In this document: positions 1 to 8,521 of the stretch, one piece after another
How positions within the stretch are numbered: the stretch's first letter is position 1
Layout of the letters: each line of letters starts with the position of its first letter
Assembly (NCBI RefSeq): GCF_016714275.1
Contig: NZ_JADJNP010000001.1
Location: 310,001 to 374,000, forward strand
Length of the DNA stretch: 64,000 nt
Reading direction: 5' to 3'
Origin: Tessaracoccus sp.
GTDB taxonomy: Bacteria; Actinomycetota; Actinomycetes; Propionibacteriales; Propionibacteriaceae
Made by a program: the position numbers and the translations under genes
Notes under the pieces: model-generated
Told to the model about the DNA's origin: nothing
Databases searched by the model: none
Seen by the model: only the letters and a program-made list of their open reading frames with translations

Positions 1-853
1 CCGCGGCGGCGATGAGCTGCCCACCCCCGACGCCCGCCGCGCGGACGCGCTGGTGCTGCTCGCCGAGACCGCCGCCAGCACCGGTGAAGTGCCCGCGCAC
101 GGGTTCGACCGGCCCGCCGCGAAAATCACCATCCCGCTGGCCACGTTGACCGACCGTCTCGGACCCGCCGCAGTGTTAGATGACGGACAGCCGATCTCTG
201 CGGGTGAAGCCCGCCGGCTTGCCTGCGACGCCGACATCATCCCCATCGTCCTCGGCCCGAAGTCAGAGATCCTCGACATCGGACGCTCCCAGCGGCTGTT
301 CACCAAAGCCTTGCGCCTCGCCCTGATCGCCCGTGACCAGGGCTGCGCGTTCCCTCACTGCGACACCACAGCCGCCGTCTGCGAAGGACACCACATCGTC
401 CCGTGGCACCACGGCGGCCAAACCGCGTTGTCGAACGGAGTCCTGCTCTGCCCCCACCACCACCGCCTGGTCGAACCAGACCCCAGACAGTCCGAACATT
501 CCCAATGGCGAGTGTTCCTCGACAAAGAGACAGGGAGGCCGTGGTTCACCCCACCCCGACACATCGACCCCGCACGACGGCCGCGGCAACACCGACGATT
601 CCTCCTCAACGACATCACCCTCACCGAACCCGACGACAACCCCCACGACACCGGACCGCCCCGTTCATACGGCAACGGACCGTCCAGCCTGTACAACGGC
701 GCACCATCCAGTCCGTACGGCAGCGGACCACCCTCAGAGGCACCACCCTGCCCACACGACGACGTCGACCCATGGCCACACACCCGGCCCGCCGCCCAGA
801 CACCCAACCCCTGGCACGCCGAAGAAGACACGGGCGCCGAGCCCGTGGCGTAA
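1..853 (+). CDS. HNH endonuclease, DUF222/13E12-repeat family (5' truncated by window)
   Basis: The reading frame is open from base 2 without a start, so the N-terminal DUF222 part lies outside the window. The visible part begins with the sequence RRADALVLLAE, typical of the end of the DUF222 region. It then carries an HNH nuclease core: HHIVPWHHGG, an Asn in ALSNGVLLC, and CPHHHRLVE, preceded by a Cys-containing segment (FPHC) that may bind zinc. The C-terminal 80 residues or so are low-complexity and rich in Pro, Gly and His. Such genes occur in many dispersed copies in actinobacterial genomes, often with selfish or repeat-like spread. The biological substrate is unknown. Identification is firm at family level. 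Confidence 0.85.
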   Translation, partial: RGGDELPTPDARRADALVLLAETAASTGEVPAHGFDRPAAKITIPLATLTDRLGPAAVLDDGQPISAGEARRLACDADIIPIVLGPKSEILDIGRSQRLFTKALRLALIARDQGCAFPHCDTTAAVCEGHHIVPWHHGGQTALSNGVLLCPHHHRLVEPDPRQSEHSQWRVFLDKETGRPWFTPPRHIDPARRPRQHRRFLLNDITLTEPDDNPHDTGPPRSYGNGPSSLYNGAPSSPYGSGPPSEAPPCPHDDVDPWPHTRPAAQTPNPWHAEEDTGAEPVA

Positions 854-933
854 AGCCGGGCTGGCACGCGCGGGACCAGGAAGCCATCACAGCCACCCGG
901 AACACCGATCCCGGGACGAGACTCGGACGTCCC

Positions 934-1959
934 TCAGCTTCGAATAGCTCCGGATGAGCCGCGCATCTCGAGGGTCGCGACGCCGAGGTGGGTGCGGGCG
1001 GGGAGCGCGGGGTCGGCCAGGCGCTCGATCAGGAATCGGCCGGCCTGGGCACCCACGGCGAAGTTGCCGCTGTTGACCGAGGTCAGCGAGATGTGACGGA
1101 TGTGTGCAAGGTAGGTGTTGTCGTAGCCGACGATCGACAGGTCGCCGGGGACGGAAAGGCCCAGGTCGTCGGCCGCCGACAGCGCGCCGATCGCGACCAT
1201 GTCGTTGAACGCGAAGATCGCTGACGGTCGCTCGTCGCCGGTCAGGAGCCGCCGGGCAGCGGCGTACCCGCTCTCCTCACTGCTGCCTCCCGCGACGACG
1301 AGGCCTTCCGCGTCGAGGCCGGCCTCAGCGATGGCGTCACGGAACCCCTGGGCGCGGAGGCTGCCCACCTTGCCCGGACCGCTGAGGTGCACCATCCGGC
1401 GGTGGCCGAGCCCCAGCAGGTGACCGGTGGCCTCCCGCGAGCCGAGCAGATCGTCGTTGACGACGACATCCACGTGGGGAAGCTCGGGTTCGAGCGTGCC
1501 TGCCAACACGACGGGCACCTCCCGCGAGGCCACTTCCAGCGCCGCCCACTCCGTGTTCGTGCCGACGATGACGAGACCGTCGACGTTCTGGGCCAGCAGC
1601 TTCTCCACCGAGCTGACCCCGACCCCCTGGTCCAGCCGGCTGTCCGCCAGCAGCGGGGACAGCCCTGAACCGTGCAACGTCGTCGTGAGGCCCGCGAGCA
1701 GATCGACGAACCACGGGTTGCCGAGGTCGCTCACCACCACGCCGACGGTGTCCGACCGAAGCCGCGAAAGCGCGCGGGCCTGACGGTTGGGCCGGTACCC
1801 CAGTTCATCGATCGCCTGCAGCACCGCCGCCCGGCTTGCCTCCCCGACGCGCCCCTTCCCCTGCAGCACGAGGGAAACGAGCGACTTCGATACGCCGGCG
1901 TGGCGTGCGACGTCGCGGATCGTTGGCGGCCTCTCGACACGCGGTCCAGGTTCGGGCAT
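934..1959 (-). CDS. LacI-family transcriptional regulator (cyclitol cluster, paralogue 1)
   Basis: This 341-residue protein has an N-terminal LacI helix-turn-helix (TIRDVARHAGVSKSLVSLVL, then the hinge region GYRPNRQARALS) followed by a periplasmic-binding-protein-like sensor domain. It is transcribed away from the oxidoreductase gene at 2065, and a dyad operator (2005-2032) lies in the shared intergenic space. It is strikingly similar along its whole length to the regulator at 18461-19489, including the recognition helix (GVSKSLVS). The two very likely bind the same operator. The effector is unknown; context suggests an inositol or inosose derivative. Confidence 0.9.
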   Translation of the reverse strand: MPEPGPRVERPPTIRDVARHAGVSKSLVSLVLQGKGRVGEASRAAVLQAIDELGYRPNRQARALSRLRSDTVGVVVSDLGNPWFVDLLAGLTTTLHGSGLSPLLADSRLDQGVGVSSVEKLLAQNVDGLVIVGTNTEWAALEVASREVPVVLAGTLEPELPHVDVVVNDDLLGSREATGHLLGLGHRRMVHLSGPGKVGSLRAQGFRDAIAEAGLDAEGLVVAGGSSEESGYAAARRLLTGDERPSAIFAFNDMVAIGALSAADDLGLSVPGDLSIVGYDNTYLAHIRHISLTSVNSGNFAVGAQAGRFLIERLADPALPARTHLGVATLEMRGSSGAIRS

Positions 1960-2004
1960 GCGGTCAGACTAGTGGTGTGTTGCGCGGGACCCGCGCCCCC
2001 ACTA

Positions 2005-2032
2005 GGCTGGAACGGTCCAACACCGTCCAGCA
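2005..2032. promoter_or_regulatory. LacI-type operator between divergent lacI and oxidoreductase genes
   Basis: Contains CTGGAACGGTCCAA plus an adjacent half-site ACCGTCCAGCA. Read on the minus strand, the 28-base stretch differs at only a few positions from 18216-18243, and its core also matches the perfect palindrome at 17264-17277. The site lies about 35 bases before the start codon at 2065. Confidence 0.65.
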
Positions 2033-2064
2033 CAAGTGACGCATGCACCATGAGAGGAACCACG

Positions 2065-3255
2065 ATGGCCCAGCGCGACATCGGCGTAGGAATCATCAGC
2101 CTCGGCTGGATGGGGCGCCTCCATGCCCGCAGCTACCGCGGCCTCCAGGAGCGGTTCCCCGAGCTGGGCGTCCGCACGAACCTCCTCACGGCCTGCGACA
2201 CGGCGGAGGCGACGCGCACGGCCGCGGTCGAGGAGATGGGCTTCGCGCGTGCGGTGGCCGACTACAACGAGGTCCTCTCCGACCCGGAGATCGACGTCGT
2301 GTCCATCTGCTCCCCCAACTTCCTGCACCGCGAGATCGCCCTCGCGGCGGCCGCGGCGGGTAAGCCGTTCTGGATCGAGAAGCCGATGGGGGTGACCGCC
2401 GCCGAGTCTCGCGACATCGCCACGGCAGCCGCGCAGGCGGGGCTGATCACCTCCGTCGGGTTCAACTACCGCCATGTCCCCGCCATCGAGAAGGCCCGCG
2501 AGCTGATCCGCGGCGGCCGCCTGGGCCGCATCCACAACGTGCGCTGCTGGCTGATCGCCGACTACGCGGCCTCGCCCGACGGTCCGCTCACCTGGCGACA
2601 CGGCCGCGCGGCGGGCGGCAGCGGCGTCGTCGGCGATCTGATGAGCCACGGCGTCGACCTGGTGCAGTACGTCGTCGGCCGCATCGAGGCGGTCACCGCG
2701 ACCACAGGAACCTTCATCACCGAGCGCCCGGTCCCCGCGAAGGCCGGGTTCGGACACTCGGGCTACGAGCTCTCCGGCGAGATGGGAAAGGTCGAGAACG
2801 AGGACTATGTCAGCGCACTCGCCCGCGTCGAGGGCGGCGCCATCGCCACCCTGGAGGCCAGCAGGGTCGCCGTCGGCCCCCGCGCCGAGTACGTGCTCGA
2901 GGTCTATGGATCCGAGGGATCGCTGCGGTGGAACTTCGAGCACCTGAACGACCTCGAGCTGTGCATCGGGCGCGACAACGAGTTCCCCGGCTACACACGG
3001 GTGATGGCCGGCGCGAACTTCCCTTCCTTCTCCCGCTTCCAGCCGAGCCCGGGCACCTCCATGGGATTCGACGACGCCAAGGTCGTGGAGGCCGCGCAGT
3101 TCATCGAGTCGGTTCTGACCGGTAGGCAACTGGCCCCCTCGGCCGCTGACGCCTGGGCCGCCGCCGAGGTCGACGAGGCGGCCATGCGCTCCGCCGCGGA
3201 TGGCCGCTGGCACGACGTCCCCCACGTCGACGGAATCCTCACCTGGGGCAACTGA
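2065..3255 (+). CDS. Gfo/Idh/MocA-family oxidoreductase
   Basis: This 396-residue NAD(P)-dependent dehydrogenase has an N-terminal Rossmann fold (GIISLGWMGRLHARSY), the catalytic-lysine EKP motif (WIEKPMG), and the second active-site motif D-x3-H (GDLMSHGVD) of inositol dehydrogenase-like enzymes. The frame stays open upstream, but ATG 2065 is chosen because AGAGGA lies about 7 bases before it; ATG 2050 is an alternative that adds five residues. It sits alone downstream of a LacI operator and ends at a strong bidirectional terminator. It probably oxidises a cyclitol or sugar at one hydroxyl; the exact substrate cannot be read from sequence. Confidence 0.88.
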   Translation: MAQRDIGVGIISLGWMGRLHARSYRGLQERFPELGVRTNLLTACDTAEATRTAAVEEMGFARAVADYNEVLSDPEIDVVSICSPNFLHREIALAAAAAGKPFWIEKPMGVTAAESRDIATAAAQAGLITSVGFNYRHVPAIEKARELIRGGRLGRIHNVRCWLIADYAASPDGPLTWRHGRAAGGSGVVGDLMSHGVDLVQYVVGRIEAVTATTGTFITERPVPAKAGFGHSGYELSGEMGKVENEDYVSALARVEGGAIATLEASRVAVGPRAEYVLEVYGSEGSLRWNFEHLNDLELCIGRDNEFPGYTRVMAGANFPSFSRFQPSPGTSMGFDDAKVVEAAQFIESVLTGRQLAPSAADAWAAAEVDEAAMRSAADGRWHDVPHVDGILTWGN

Positions 3256-3263
3256 ACGCGAAA

Positions 3264-3304
3264 CGGCGGCGCCCCGCAGGCCTGAGGCCTGCGGGGCGCC
3301 GTCG
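3264..3304. terminator. Bidirectional rho-independent terminator
   Basis: A 20-base arm (core GGCGCCCCGCAGGCCT) pairs with its complement across a one-base loop with a single mismatch. It lies between the convergent oxidoreductase gene (ending 3255) and the binding-protein gene (ending 3316), and short T/A runs follow on both sides. Confidence 0.85.
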
Positions 3305-3315
3305 TTTCCGTCAGA

Positions 3316-4308
3316 TCAGTTGATGACCTTCTGGACCTCTTCCGAGTCGATGTTCTCGGGCGTCACCCAGACGGACTCCGACACGACGTTCTTCTCGGTC
3401 GGGGTCTCACCCTTGGTGGCCGCGATGAGGATCTCGACCGTCTTCTGGCCCATGCCGAAGGGGTTCTGCACGATCACGCCATTGATCTTGCCCTCCTTGA
3501 GGAGCGTCAGCACATCCGGGGAGGAGTCGACGCCGACGATCTTGGTGGGCATGCCCTTGGCGGCAACCTCATCGGCGATGGCGATGGTCGAGTCGTCATC
3601 GGTGCCGAAGAAGCCGACCAGGTCGGGGTGCGCCTGCAGGATGCCCTGCGCCTTGTCGCGCGACTTCGCCGGATCCGACTCGCCGTTCTGGATGTCGACG
3701 ATCTCCATGCCGGGGGCGTTCGCAGCGAGGTAGTCCTTGAAGCCGTCGCGACGAGCCGCGGCGGTGCCGACCTCGCCGTGAGCGATGATCGCGACCTTGC
3801 CGGTGCCTCCGGTCAGGGTGACGAGTTGCTCGGCGGCCTGCGCGCCCATGCCCGCGTTGTCCGACGCGACAGTGGCGATCGGGACATCAGACCCGGCCAG
3901 CGGCGTGTCGAAGATGACGACGGGGATGTTCGCGGCCTGGGCGGCGTCCATCAGGCGCGGGGCGCCGTCCTGCGCGCCGTCCTGGGGAGCGAAGCCGATA
4001 CCCGCGGGCTTCTCGTTGATGGCGGTCTCGAGCTGGTTCAGCTGCTTGTCGCCCTCGGACTCGGTGTCGGGGCCGTTGAAGCTGACCTCGAACCCCTCGG
4101 CCTGGCCGGCCGCGATGGCGCCCTCCTTGACCTTCATCCAGTACTCGGCAGAGTTGGCCTTGGCGATCAGCATGATGCGCTTGCTGCCGCCCTCGCCGCC
4201 ACCGCCGCCGGTGTTGCCCGGATCCGGGGTTGCGGCGTTGTTGTTGCAGGCGGTGAGGCTAGCAACCAGCAGGAGGCTGCACGCTCCTGCGATGAGCTTC
4301 TTCTTCAC
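3316..4308 (-). CDS. Sugar/cyclitol ABC transporter substrate-binding lipoprotein (RbsB-like)
   Basis: This 330-residue protein has a lipoprotein signal (MKKKLIAGACSLLLVASLTAC, lipobox LTAC with Cys 21) and a Gly-rich linker. Its body is of the ribose/galactose periplasmic-binding type (Peripla_BP_4), with VIFDTPL and STIAIADE segments. It is the last gene of a minus-strand operon after the ATPase and permease, the common order for inositol/ribose-type CUT2 importers. It is a clear paralogue of the binding protein at 10769-11755; long matching stretches include DTPL-GSDVPIAT and SDPAKSRDKAQ. The context suggests uptake of myo-inositol or a related cyclitol. Confidence 0.92.
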   Translation of the reverse strand: MKKKLIAGACSLLLVASLTACNNNAATPDPGNTGGGGGEGGSKRIMLIAKANSAEYWMKVKEGAIAAGQAEGFEVSFNGPDTESEGDKQLNQLETAINEKPAGIGFAPQDGAQDGAPRLMDAAQAANIPVVIFDTPLAGSDVPIATVASDNAGMGAQAAEQLVTLTGGTGKVAIIAHGEVGTAAARRDGFKDYLAANAPGMEIVDIQNGESDPAKSRDKAQGILQAHPDLVGFFGTDDDSTIAIADEVAAKGMPTKIVGVDSSPDVLTLLKEGKINGVIVQNPFGMGQKTVEILIAATKGETPTEKNVVSESVWVTPENIDSEEVQKVIN

Positions 4309-4371
4309 GATTGTGTCTCCTTTTCGTCGTGAGAAAAACAGGGTGGATATATCAGGGGTGACCGACTGCGG

Positions 4372-5373
4372 TCACTCCTCCTTGCCGCCGCGGCGGCGGA
4401 TGTCGACGTAGACGGCCAGCAGGACGACGACGCCGAGGACGATCTTCTGCCACTGGTCCTGGACGCCCATGACGGTCAGGCCGTTGAAGATGGTCTGGAT
4501 GGTCACGGCGCCGATGACCGCGCCGAAGATCGACGCACGGCCACCGCGCAGCGAGGTACCGCCAATGACGGCCGCGGCGATGGCGTACATCTCGTAGCCC
4601 TGGCCGAGCGTGGGCTGCGCAGCCGAAAGACGCGACGACATGAGGACGCCGGAGATGCCGGTGAACAGGCCACAGATGACGTAGGCGAGGACCTTCCAGC
4701 GGTTGGTGTTGACGCCCGAGATGCGGGTGGCCTCTTCGTTCGAGCCGATGGCGAGCGCGTAGCGGCCGATGGGGGTCTTGTTCATCATGATGCCGGCGAT
4801 GACCGCCAGGATCGCGAGGATGAGGACGCCGTTCGGCAGGCCGGGGATCAGCTGCCCGACGGCGATCTGGTCGAATCCCTCGACGCTGCGCAGCGAGATC
4901 GTCCTGCCGTCGGCGAGCACGAGCGCCGCGCCCCAACAGACCATCATCATGGCCAGTGTCGCGATCATCGGCTGCATCTTCACGTAGGCGACGAGGAAGC
5001 CGTTGATCAGGCCGAGGAGGGCGCCGGCCGCGAGGGCCCCGAGGATGCCGACGATCATCGGCATGCCCGCGCCGGTCTCCTTGGCGATCAGCGTGGCGCC
5101 GAAGACCGACGTCGCCGCCATGCCGAGGCCGGGCGTCAGGTCGATGCCGCCGGTCGCGATGACGAACGAGAGGCCGAGGGCCTGGACGCCGGTGACGACG
5201 GCCGCGAGCAGAAGGGACGATACGTTGCCCCAGCTCGCGAACTGCGGCTTCATCATGGTGAAGAAGATGGCGAGCAGCACCAGCACGAGGACGACGAGGC
5301 CCTGCTGCAGGAACTGCCGGTAACGCTCCGGGATGCCGCGAGAGGCGGGGGCGGCAGTGCTTGTCTGGGTCAT
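4372..5373 (-). CDS. Sugar ABC transporter permease (RbsC-like)
   Basis: This 333-residue membrane protein is of the BPD_transp_2 family (CUT2 permeases), with many hydrophobic helices and the family segment GGIDLTPGLGMA. The start ATG at 5373 overlaps the stop of the ATPase gene by one base (TGATG), so translational coupling is likely. The longer upstream reading frame lies inside the ATPase gene and is rejected. It would form the homodimeric channel for the binding protein at 3316 and possibly for the orphan one at 10769. Confidence 0.92.
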   Translation of the reverse strand: MTQTSTAAPASRGIPERYRQFLQQGLVVLVLVLLAIFFTMMKPQFASWGNVSSLLLAAVVTGVQALGLSFVIATGGIDLTPGLGMAATSVFGATLIAKETGAGMPMIVGILGALAAGALLGLINGFLVAYVKMQPMIATLAMMMVCWGAALVLADGRTISLRSVEGFDQIAVGQLIPGLPNGVLILAILAVIAGIMMNKTPIGRYALAIGSNEEATRISGVNTNRWKVLAYVICGLFTGISGVLMSSRLSAAQPTLGQGYEMYAIAAAVIGGTSLRGGRASIFGAVIGAVTIQTIFNGLTVMGVQDQWQKIVLGVVVLLAVYVDIRRRGGKEE

Positions 5374-6941
5374 CACGCAACCTCGTTCTTGTCGTCGTCT
5401 AGGGGGATGAATTGGGTGGCCAGCTCCATGATCTTTTCCTGCGTGGCCTCTTCGTTGGACAGGATTCCGGTGATCCGGCCGTTGCACATCACGGCGATGC
5501 GGTCGGACATCCTGAGGACCTCTTCCATCTCGGAAGAGATCATGATGATCGACTTGCCCTCATCGGTGAGCTTGTCGAGAAGGTCGTAGATCTCCTGCTT
5601 GGCGCCGACATCGATGCCTCGGGTCGGCTCGTCGAAGATCAGGACGTCGCAGTCGCGCTCCAGCCACTTGGCGAGGACGACCTTCTGCTGGTTGCCGCCG
5701 GAGAGGTTCTTGATCCGCTGGCCGACCGACGGCGTCTTGGTCCGCAGGGTCTTCGCCCACTTCTCCGCGGTCACCTTCATCTTGCCGTCCTGCAGGAGGA
5801 AGGTCTGTGTGTACTTCGGGATGGAGGCCAGCACCGTGTTCGCGGTGACGTCCTGCGCGAGGATGAGGCCGTAGCGCTTGCGGTCCTCGGACAGGTAGCC
5901 GATACCCTCCGCCACCGCGGTCTGCGGGTGGTTGATGTTGACCTTCTTGCCGTGGATCGTCACCTCGCCGCTGGTCTTCGGATCAGCGCCGATCAGCGCG
6001 CGGGCCGTCTCGGTGCGGCCAGCGCCCATCAGCCCTGCGAAGCCGAGCACCTCGCCCTTTTCCAGGGTGAAGCTGACGTCGCGGAGCAGCGGCGCGGTCG
6101 AGAGGCCCTTGACCTCCAGCACCGGGGCCGTATGTTCGCGCGGCTCGGGCCGAACGTTGGACTCGATCTTGCGGCCGACCATCAGCTGGATGATGTCCGG
6201 GATGGTGAGCGTCGACGCGTCTCGGGAGGTGACGAGTTCGCCGTCGCGGAGCACGGTGACCTGCGTGGACAGGTGCCGGATCTCCTCCATGCGGTGGGAG
6301 ATGTAGACGACGGCGGTCTGATCGTTGACGAAGTTGTCGATGATCCGGAAGAGCGCCTCGACCTCGGTCTCCGTCAGCGCGGCCGTCGGCTCGTCCATGA
6401 TGAGGACCGACGAGTTGAAGGACAGAGCCTTCGCGATCTCGACCATCTGCTGGGCCGCGACGGTCAGCTGCCCGACGGGCACCTTCGGGTCGATCTTGAC
6501 GCCGAGCCGGTCGAGCAGCTCCGCCGCCTGCCGGTTGAGGGCCTTGTCGTCGTTCAGCAGGCCGCCGAACATCTTGGGCTCGCGCCCGATGAACATGTTC
6601 TGGGCGACGGTCAGGTGGTTCATCAGGAAGAACTCCTGGTGAATCACGCTGATGCCTGCGTGATGGGCCGACAGCGGGTTGGGGAGAACGATCTTCTCCC
6701 CGCGTAGCCGGATCTCACCCTCGTCTGGTTGGTAGATGCCAGACATGATCTTCATGAGCGTGGACTTGCCCGCCCCGTTCTCCCCGACAAGCGCATGCAC
6801 CTCACCCGTGCGCAACGTGAAGTCCACGTTGCTGAGGGCGCGTACGCCGGGGAATATCTTGCTGACGCCGTCGGCCTCGAGCAGGATCTCCCCCTTGCCT
6901 TGCGGGGATGCGGAGTGGATTGAGCCTGGTGCTGCTGTCAT
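5373..6941 (-). CDS. Sugar ABC transporter ATP-binding protein (RbsA/MglA-like, two ABC domains)
   Basis: This 522-residue protein has two fused nucleotide-binding domains. The first has Walker A GENGAGKST and Walker B VLIMDEPTAAL. The second has a degenerate P-loop (GLMGAGRTETARAL), the signature LSGGNQQKVVLAKWL, and DVLIFDEPTRGIDVGA, as expected for CUT2 ATPases. It is the first gene of the importer operon ATPase-permease-binding protein. The 5' region (6942-7459) holds candidate operators, including GTTTGCAAAC. Confidence 0.94.
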   Translation of the reverse strand: MTAAPGSIHSASPQGKGEILLEADGVSKIFPGVRALSNVDFTLRTGEVHALVGENGAGKSTLMKIMSGIYQPDEGEIRLRGEKIVLPNPLSAHHAGISVIHQEFFLMNHLTVAQNMFIGREPKMFGGLLNDDKALNRQAAELLDRLGVKIDPKVPVGQLTVAAQQMVEIAKALSFNSSVLIMDEPTAALTETEVEALFRIIDNFVNDQTAVVYISHRMEEIRHLSTQVTVLRDGELVTSRDASTLTIPDIIQLMVGRKIESNVRPEPREHTAPVLEVKGLSTAPLLRDVSFTLEKGEVLGFAGLMGAGRTETARALIGADPKTSGEVTIHGKKVNINHPQTAVAEGIGYLSEDRKRYGLILAQDVTANTVLASIPKYTQTFLLQDGKMKVTAEKWAKTLRTKTPSVGQRIKNLSGGNQQKVVLAKWLERDCDVLIFDEPTRGIDVGAKQEIYDLLDKLTDEGKSIIMISSEMEEVLRMSDRIAVMCNGRITGILSNEEATQEKIMELATQFIPLDDDKNEVA

Positions 6942-7032
6942 CCTCAGCCTCCTTGCTGGTCATGTTGTGCCCGGACGTTACCTCAGTTACGGGCGATTCC
7001 GGCCCGCATTCGGCTCAACCGTGCTGCGCAAT

Positions 7033-7042
7033 GTTTGCAAAC
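7033..7042. promoter_or_regulatory. Palindrome GTTTGCAAAC upstream of the importer operon
   Basis: A perfect 10-base palindrome lies about 90 bases before the ATPase start on the minus strand. LacI-family operators commonly have this size and a central CpG or GC step, and four LacI regulators are encoded nearby. Functional assignment is inference only. Confidence 0.35.
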
Positions 7043-7071
7043 CCTGCACCTCACTGTCAAGGCTCCGGGCT

Positions 7072-7269
7072 GACAAAGGTGTCACTTTGGTAGCACATTG
7101 CTGCGATGCGTAGCTGATCCAGTAGCAGGATGCCAGCGACGGAGCCACCCAGCCAGCGACACCCCGTGATCGTTACCAGATCGAGACTCGAGATCTCGGT
7201 CCCGACGAAAACCGTACCCGTGACGGTCCGGCGGGACGACGCCAAACCGACAAAGGTATCGCACTTGTT
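7072..7269. repeat. Direct repeat GACAAAGGTRTC...CACTT in a long intergenic region
   Basis: The 518-base region 6942-7459 has no credible gene. It holds two copies of GACAAAGGTRTC followed by CACTT, at about 7072 and 7249. They are 177 bases apart in the same orientation, between the divergent importer operon and the 7460 operon. They may be paired regulator sites. Nothing else in the stretch was recognised apart from the palindrome at 7033 and the promoter at 7339. Confidence 0.35.
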
Positions 7270-7333
7270 CAGACATGCGCGAGCTCGGCGGCCTGCTTGA
7301 CACCGGGCTGCGAGCAAGGCGACCTGTCAAACC

Positions 7334-7372
7334 TAACCTTGCACGATCTACTAGTTCTTGATAATCTGCTAG
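7334..7372 (+). promoter_or_regulatory. Promoter/operator of the 7460 operon
   Basis: A -35 element TTGCAC (7339-7344), a 17-base spacer and a -10 element TAATCT (7362-7367) are visible. The block ACCTTGCACGATCTA recurs identically at 10656-10670, upstream of the second binding protein. CTAG steps flank the -10 in both. Shared control by the LacI regulator at 9509-10522 is likely. Confidence 0.6.
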
Positions 7373-7459
7373 TCAATCGAGGCCGAGTCCGGCGTGTCAC
7401 CGAACAACGGAGTTCCCGGCCCGCCTCCTCGCCCGTTCACAGACAGGACCTGAACAGCC

Positions 7460-8503
7460 ATGACCGTAAACGTCGCCGTTATCGGCGCGGGGATGATGGG
7501 CAGCGACCACGTGCGCCGCCTCGCAACCAAGATCGCAGGAGCACGCGTCGGCGCCATCGTCGACGTGGACCTCGAACGCGCGGGTGACCTGGCCACCGAG
7601 ATTGCCCGCGCCCACGGCGGTGGCGACGTCGTTGTCTCGGACGATCCCTACGCGACCATCTCCAACCCCGCCGTCGACGCGATCATCATCGCCACCGGCG
7701 ACGACACCCATGCCCCCCTGTGTCTCGCGGCCCTCGACCGCGGCATCCCGGTGCTGTGCGAGAAGCCGCTGGCCCCGACCGAGGCCGAGTGCCGGCAGGT
7801 GGTCGACCGGGAGATCGCACACGTCGCCGCCGGGGGCCACCGCCTGATCTCCGTCGGCTTCATGCGCCGCTTCGACCCGGGCTGCGTCGAGCTCCGCGCG
7901 GCCGTGGAGAGCCAGGAACACGGACCCGCGCTGATCACTCACTGCCTGCACCGCAACGTCGCCCCCTACCCCGGCGGCAGCGACCACACCATCACAGGGT
8001 CGGCGGTGCACGAGTTCGACTTCATCCCGTGGCTCCTGGGGGACCCCATCGCCGAGGTTGCCTGGCTCGGCTCCCGCTCCTCCGGCCGCACCACGCGCCG
8101 CGACCCCCAGCTGCTCCTCATCCGCACCGCCGACGACGTGCTGACCACCCTCGAGATGTTCGTCTCCGCGAGCTACGGCTACGAGGTGGGATGCGAGGTC
8201 GTGTTCGAGCGCGCCACACTCTCGCTGGCCAACCCCACCGCCGTCACGCGGCGCGCCGGTCGCGCCCTCGGCTACGAGCTCCCCAAGGACAGTATCCCGC
8301 GCTACATCGCCGCGTACGACGTCGAGGTCCAGGCCTGGATCGACTCGGTCATCCGCGACGAGACGCCCGACGCCCGGCTCGCCTCCGCCTGGGACGGGCT
8401 ACTGGCCACCCGCGCCGCCAACCGGATGGTCGAAGCGATGGAGGCCGGCGACGGCCGGTTCCTCGCCGTCGATCCCCTCATCGCCCCCGAGATCTACCTC
8501 TGA
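7460..8503 (+). CDS. Gfo/Idh/MocA-family oxidoreductase (IolG-like)
   Basis: This 347-residue protein has an N-terminal NAD-binding motif (AVIGAGMMGSDHVRRL), the EKP motif (CEKPLAPT), and a C-terminal dimerisation/substrate domain. In the usual D-x3-H motif the His is kept (SAVHEFDF) but the Asp position is Gly, unlike the other four family members in this window. Substrate or chemistry may therefore differ. It is followed after 18 bases by a TIM-barrel gene with SD AAGGA, so the two form an operon under the 7339 promoter. It likely acts on a cyclitol or keto-sugar. Confidence 0.86.
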   Translation: MTVNVAVIGAGMMGSDHVRRLATKIAGARVGAIVDVDLERAGDLATEIARAHGGGDVVVSDDPYATISNPAVDAIIIATGDDTHAPLCLAALDRGIPVLCEKPLAPTEAECRQVVDREIAHVAAGGHRLISVGFMRRFDPGCVELRAAVESQEHGPALITHCLHRNVAPYPGGSDHTITGSAVHEFDFIPWLLGDPIAEVAWLGSRSSGRTTRRDPQLLLIRTADDVLTTLEMFVSASYGYEVGCEVVFERATLSLANPTAVTRRAGRALGYELPKDSIPRYIAAYDVEVQAWIDSVIRDETPDARLASAWDGLLATRAANRMVEAMEAGDGRFLAVDPLIAPEIYL

Positions 8504-8521
8504 CACGAAGGACACCCCACC

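Noticed and set aside
1672..2064. Upstream extension of the 2065 oxidoreductase
   Set aside because: It overlaps the lacI gene and the operator, and the Rossmann motif starts right after ATG 2065 with its own SD.
7057..7330. Two minus-strand small frames in the 6942-7459 gap
   Set aside because: No SD, no known domain, and they cover direct repeats and promoter-like DNA.
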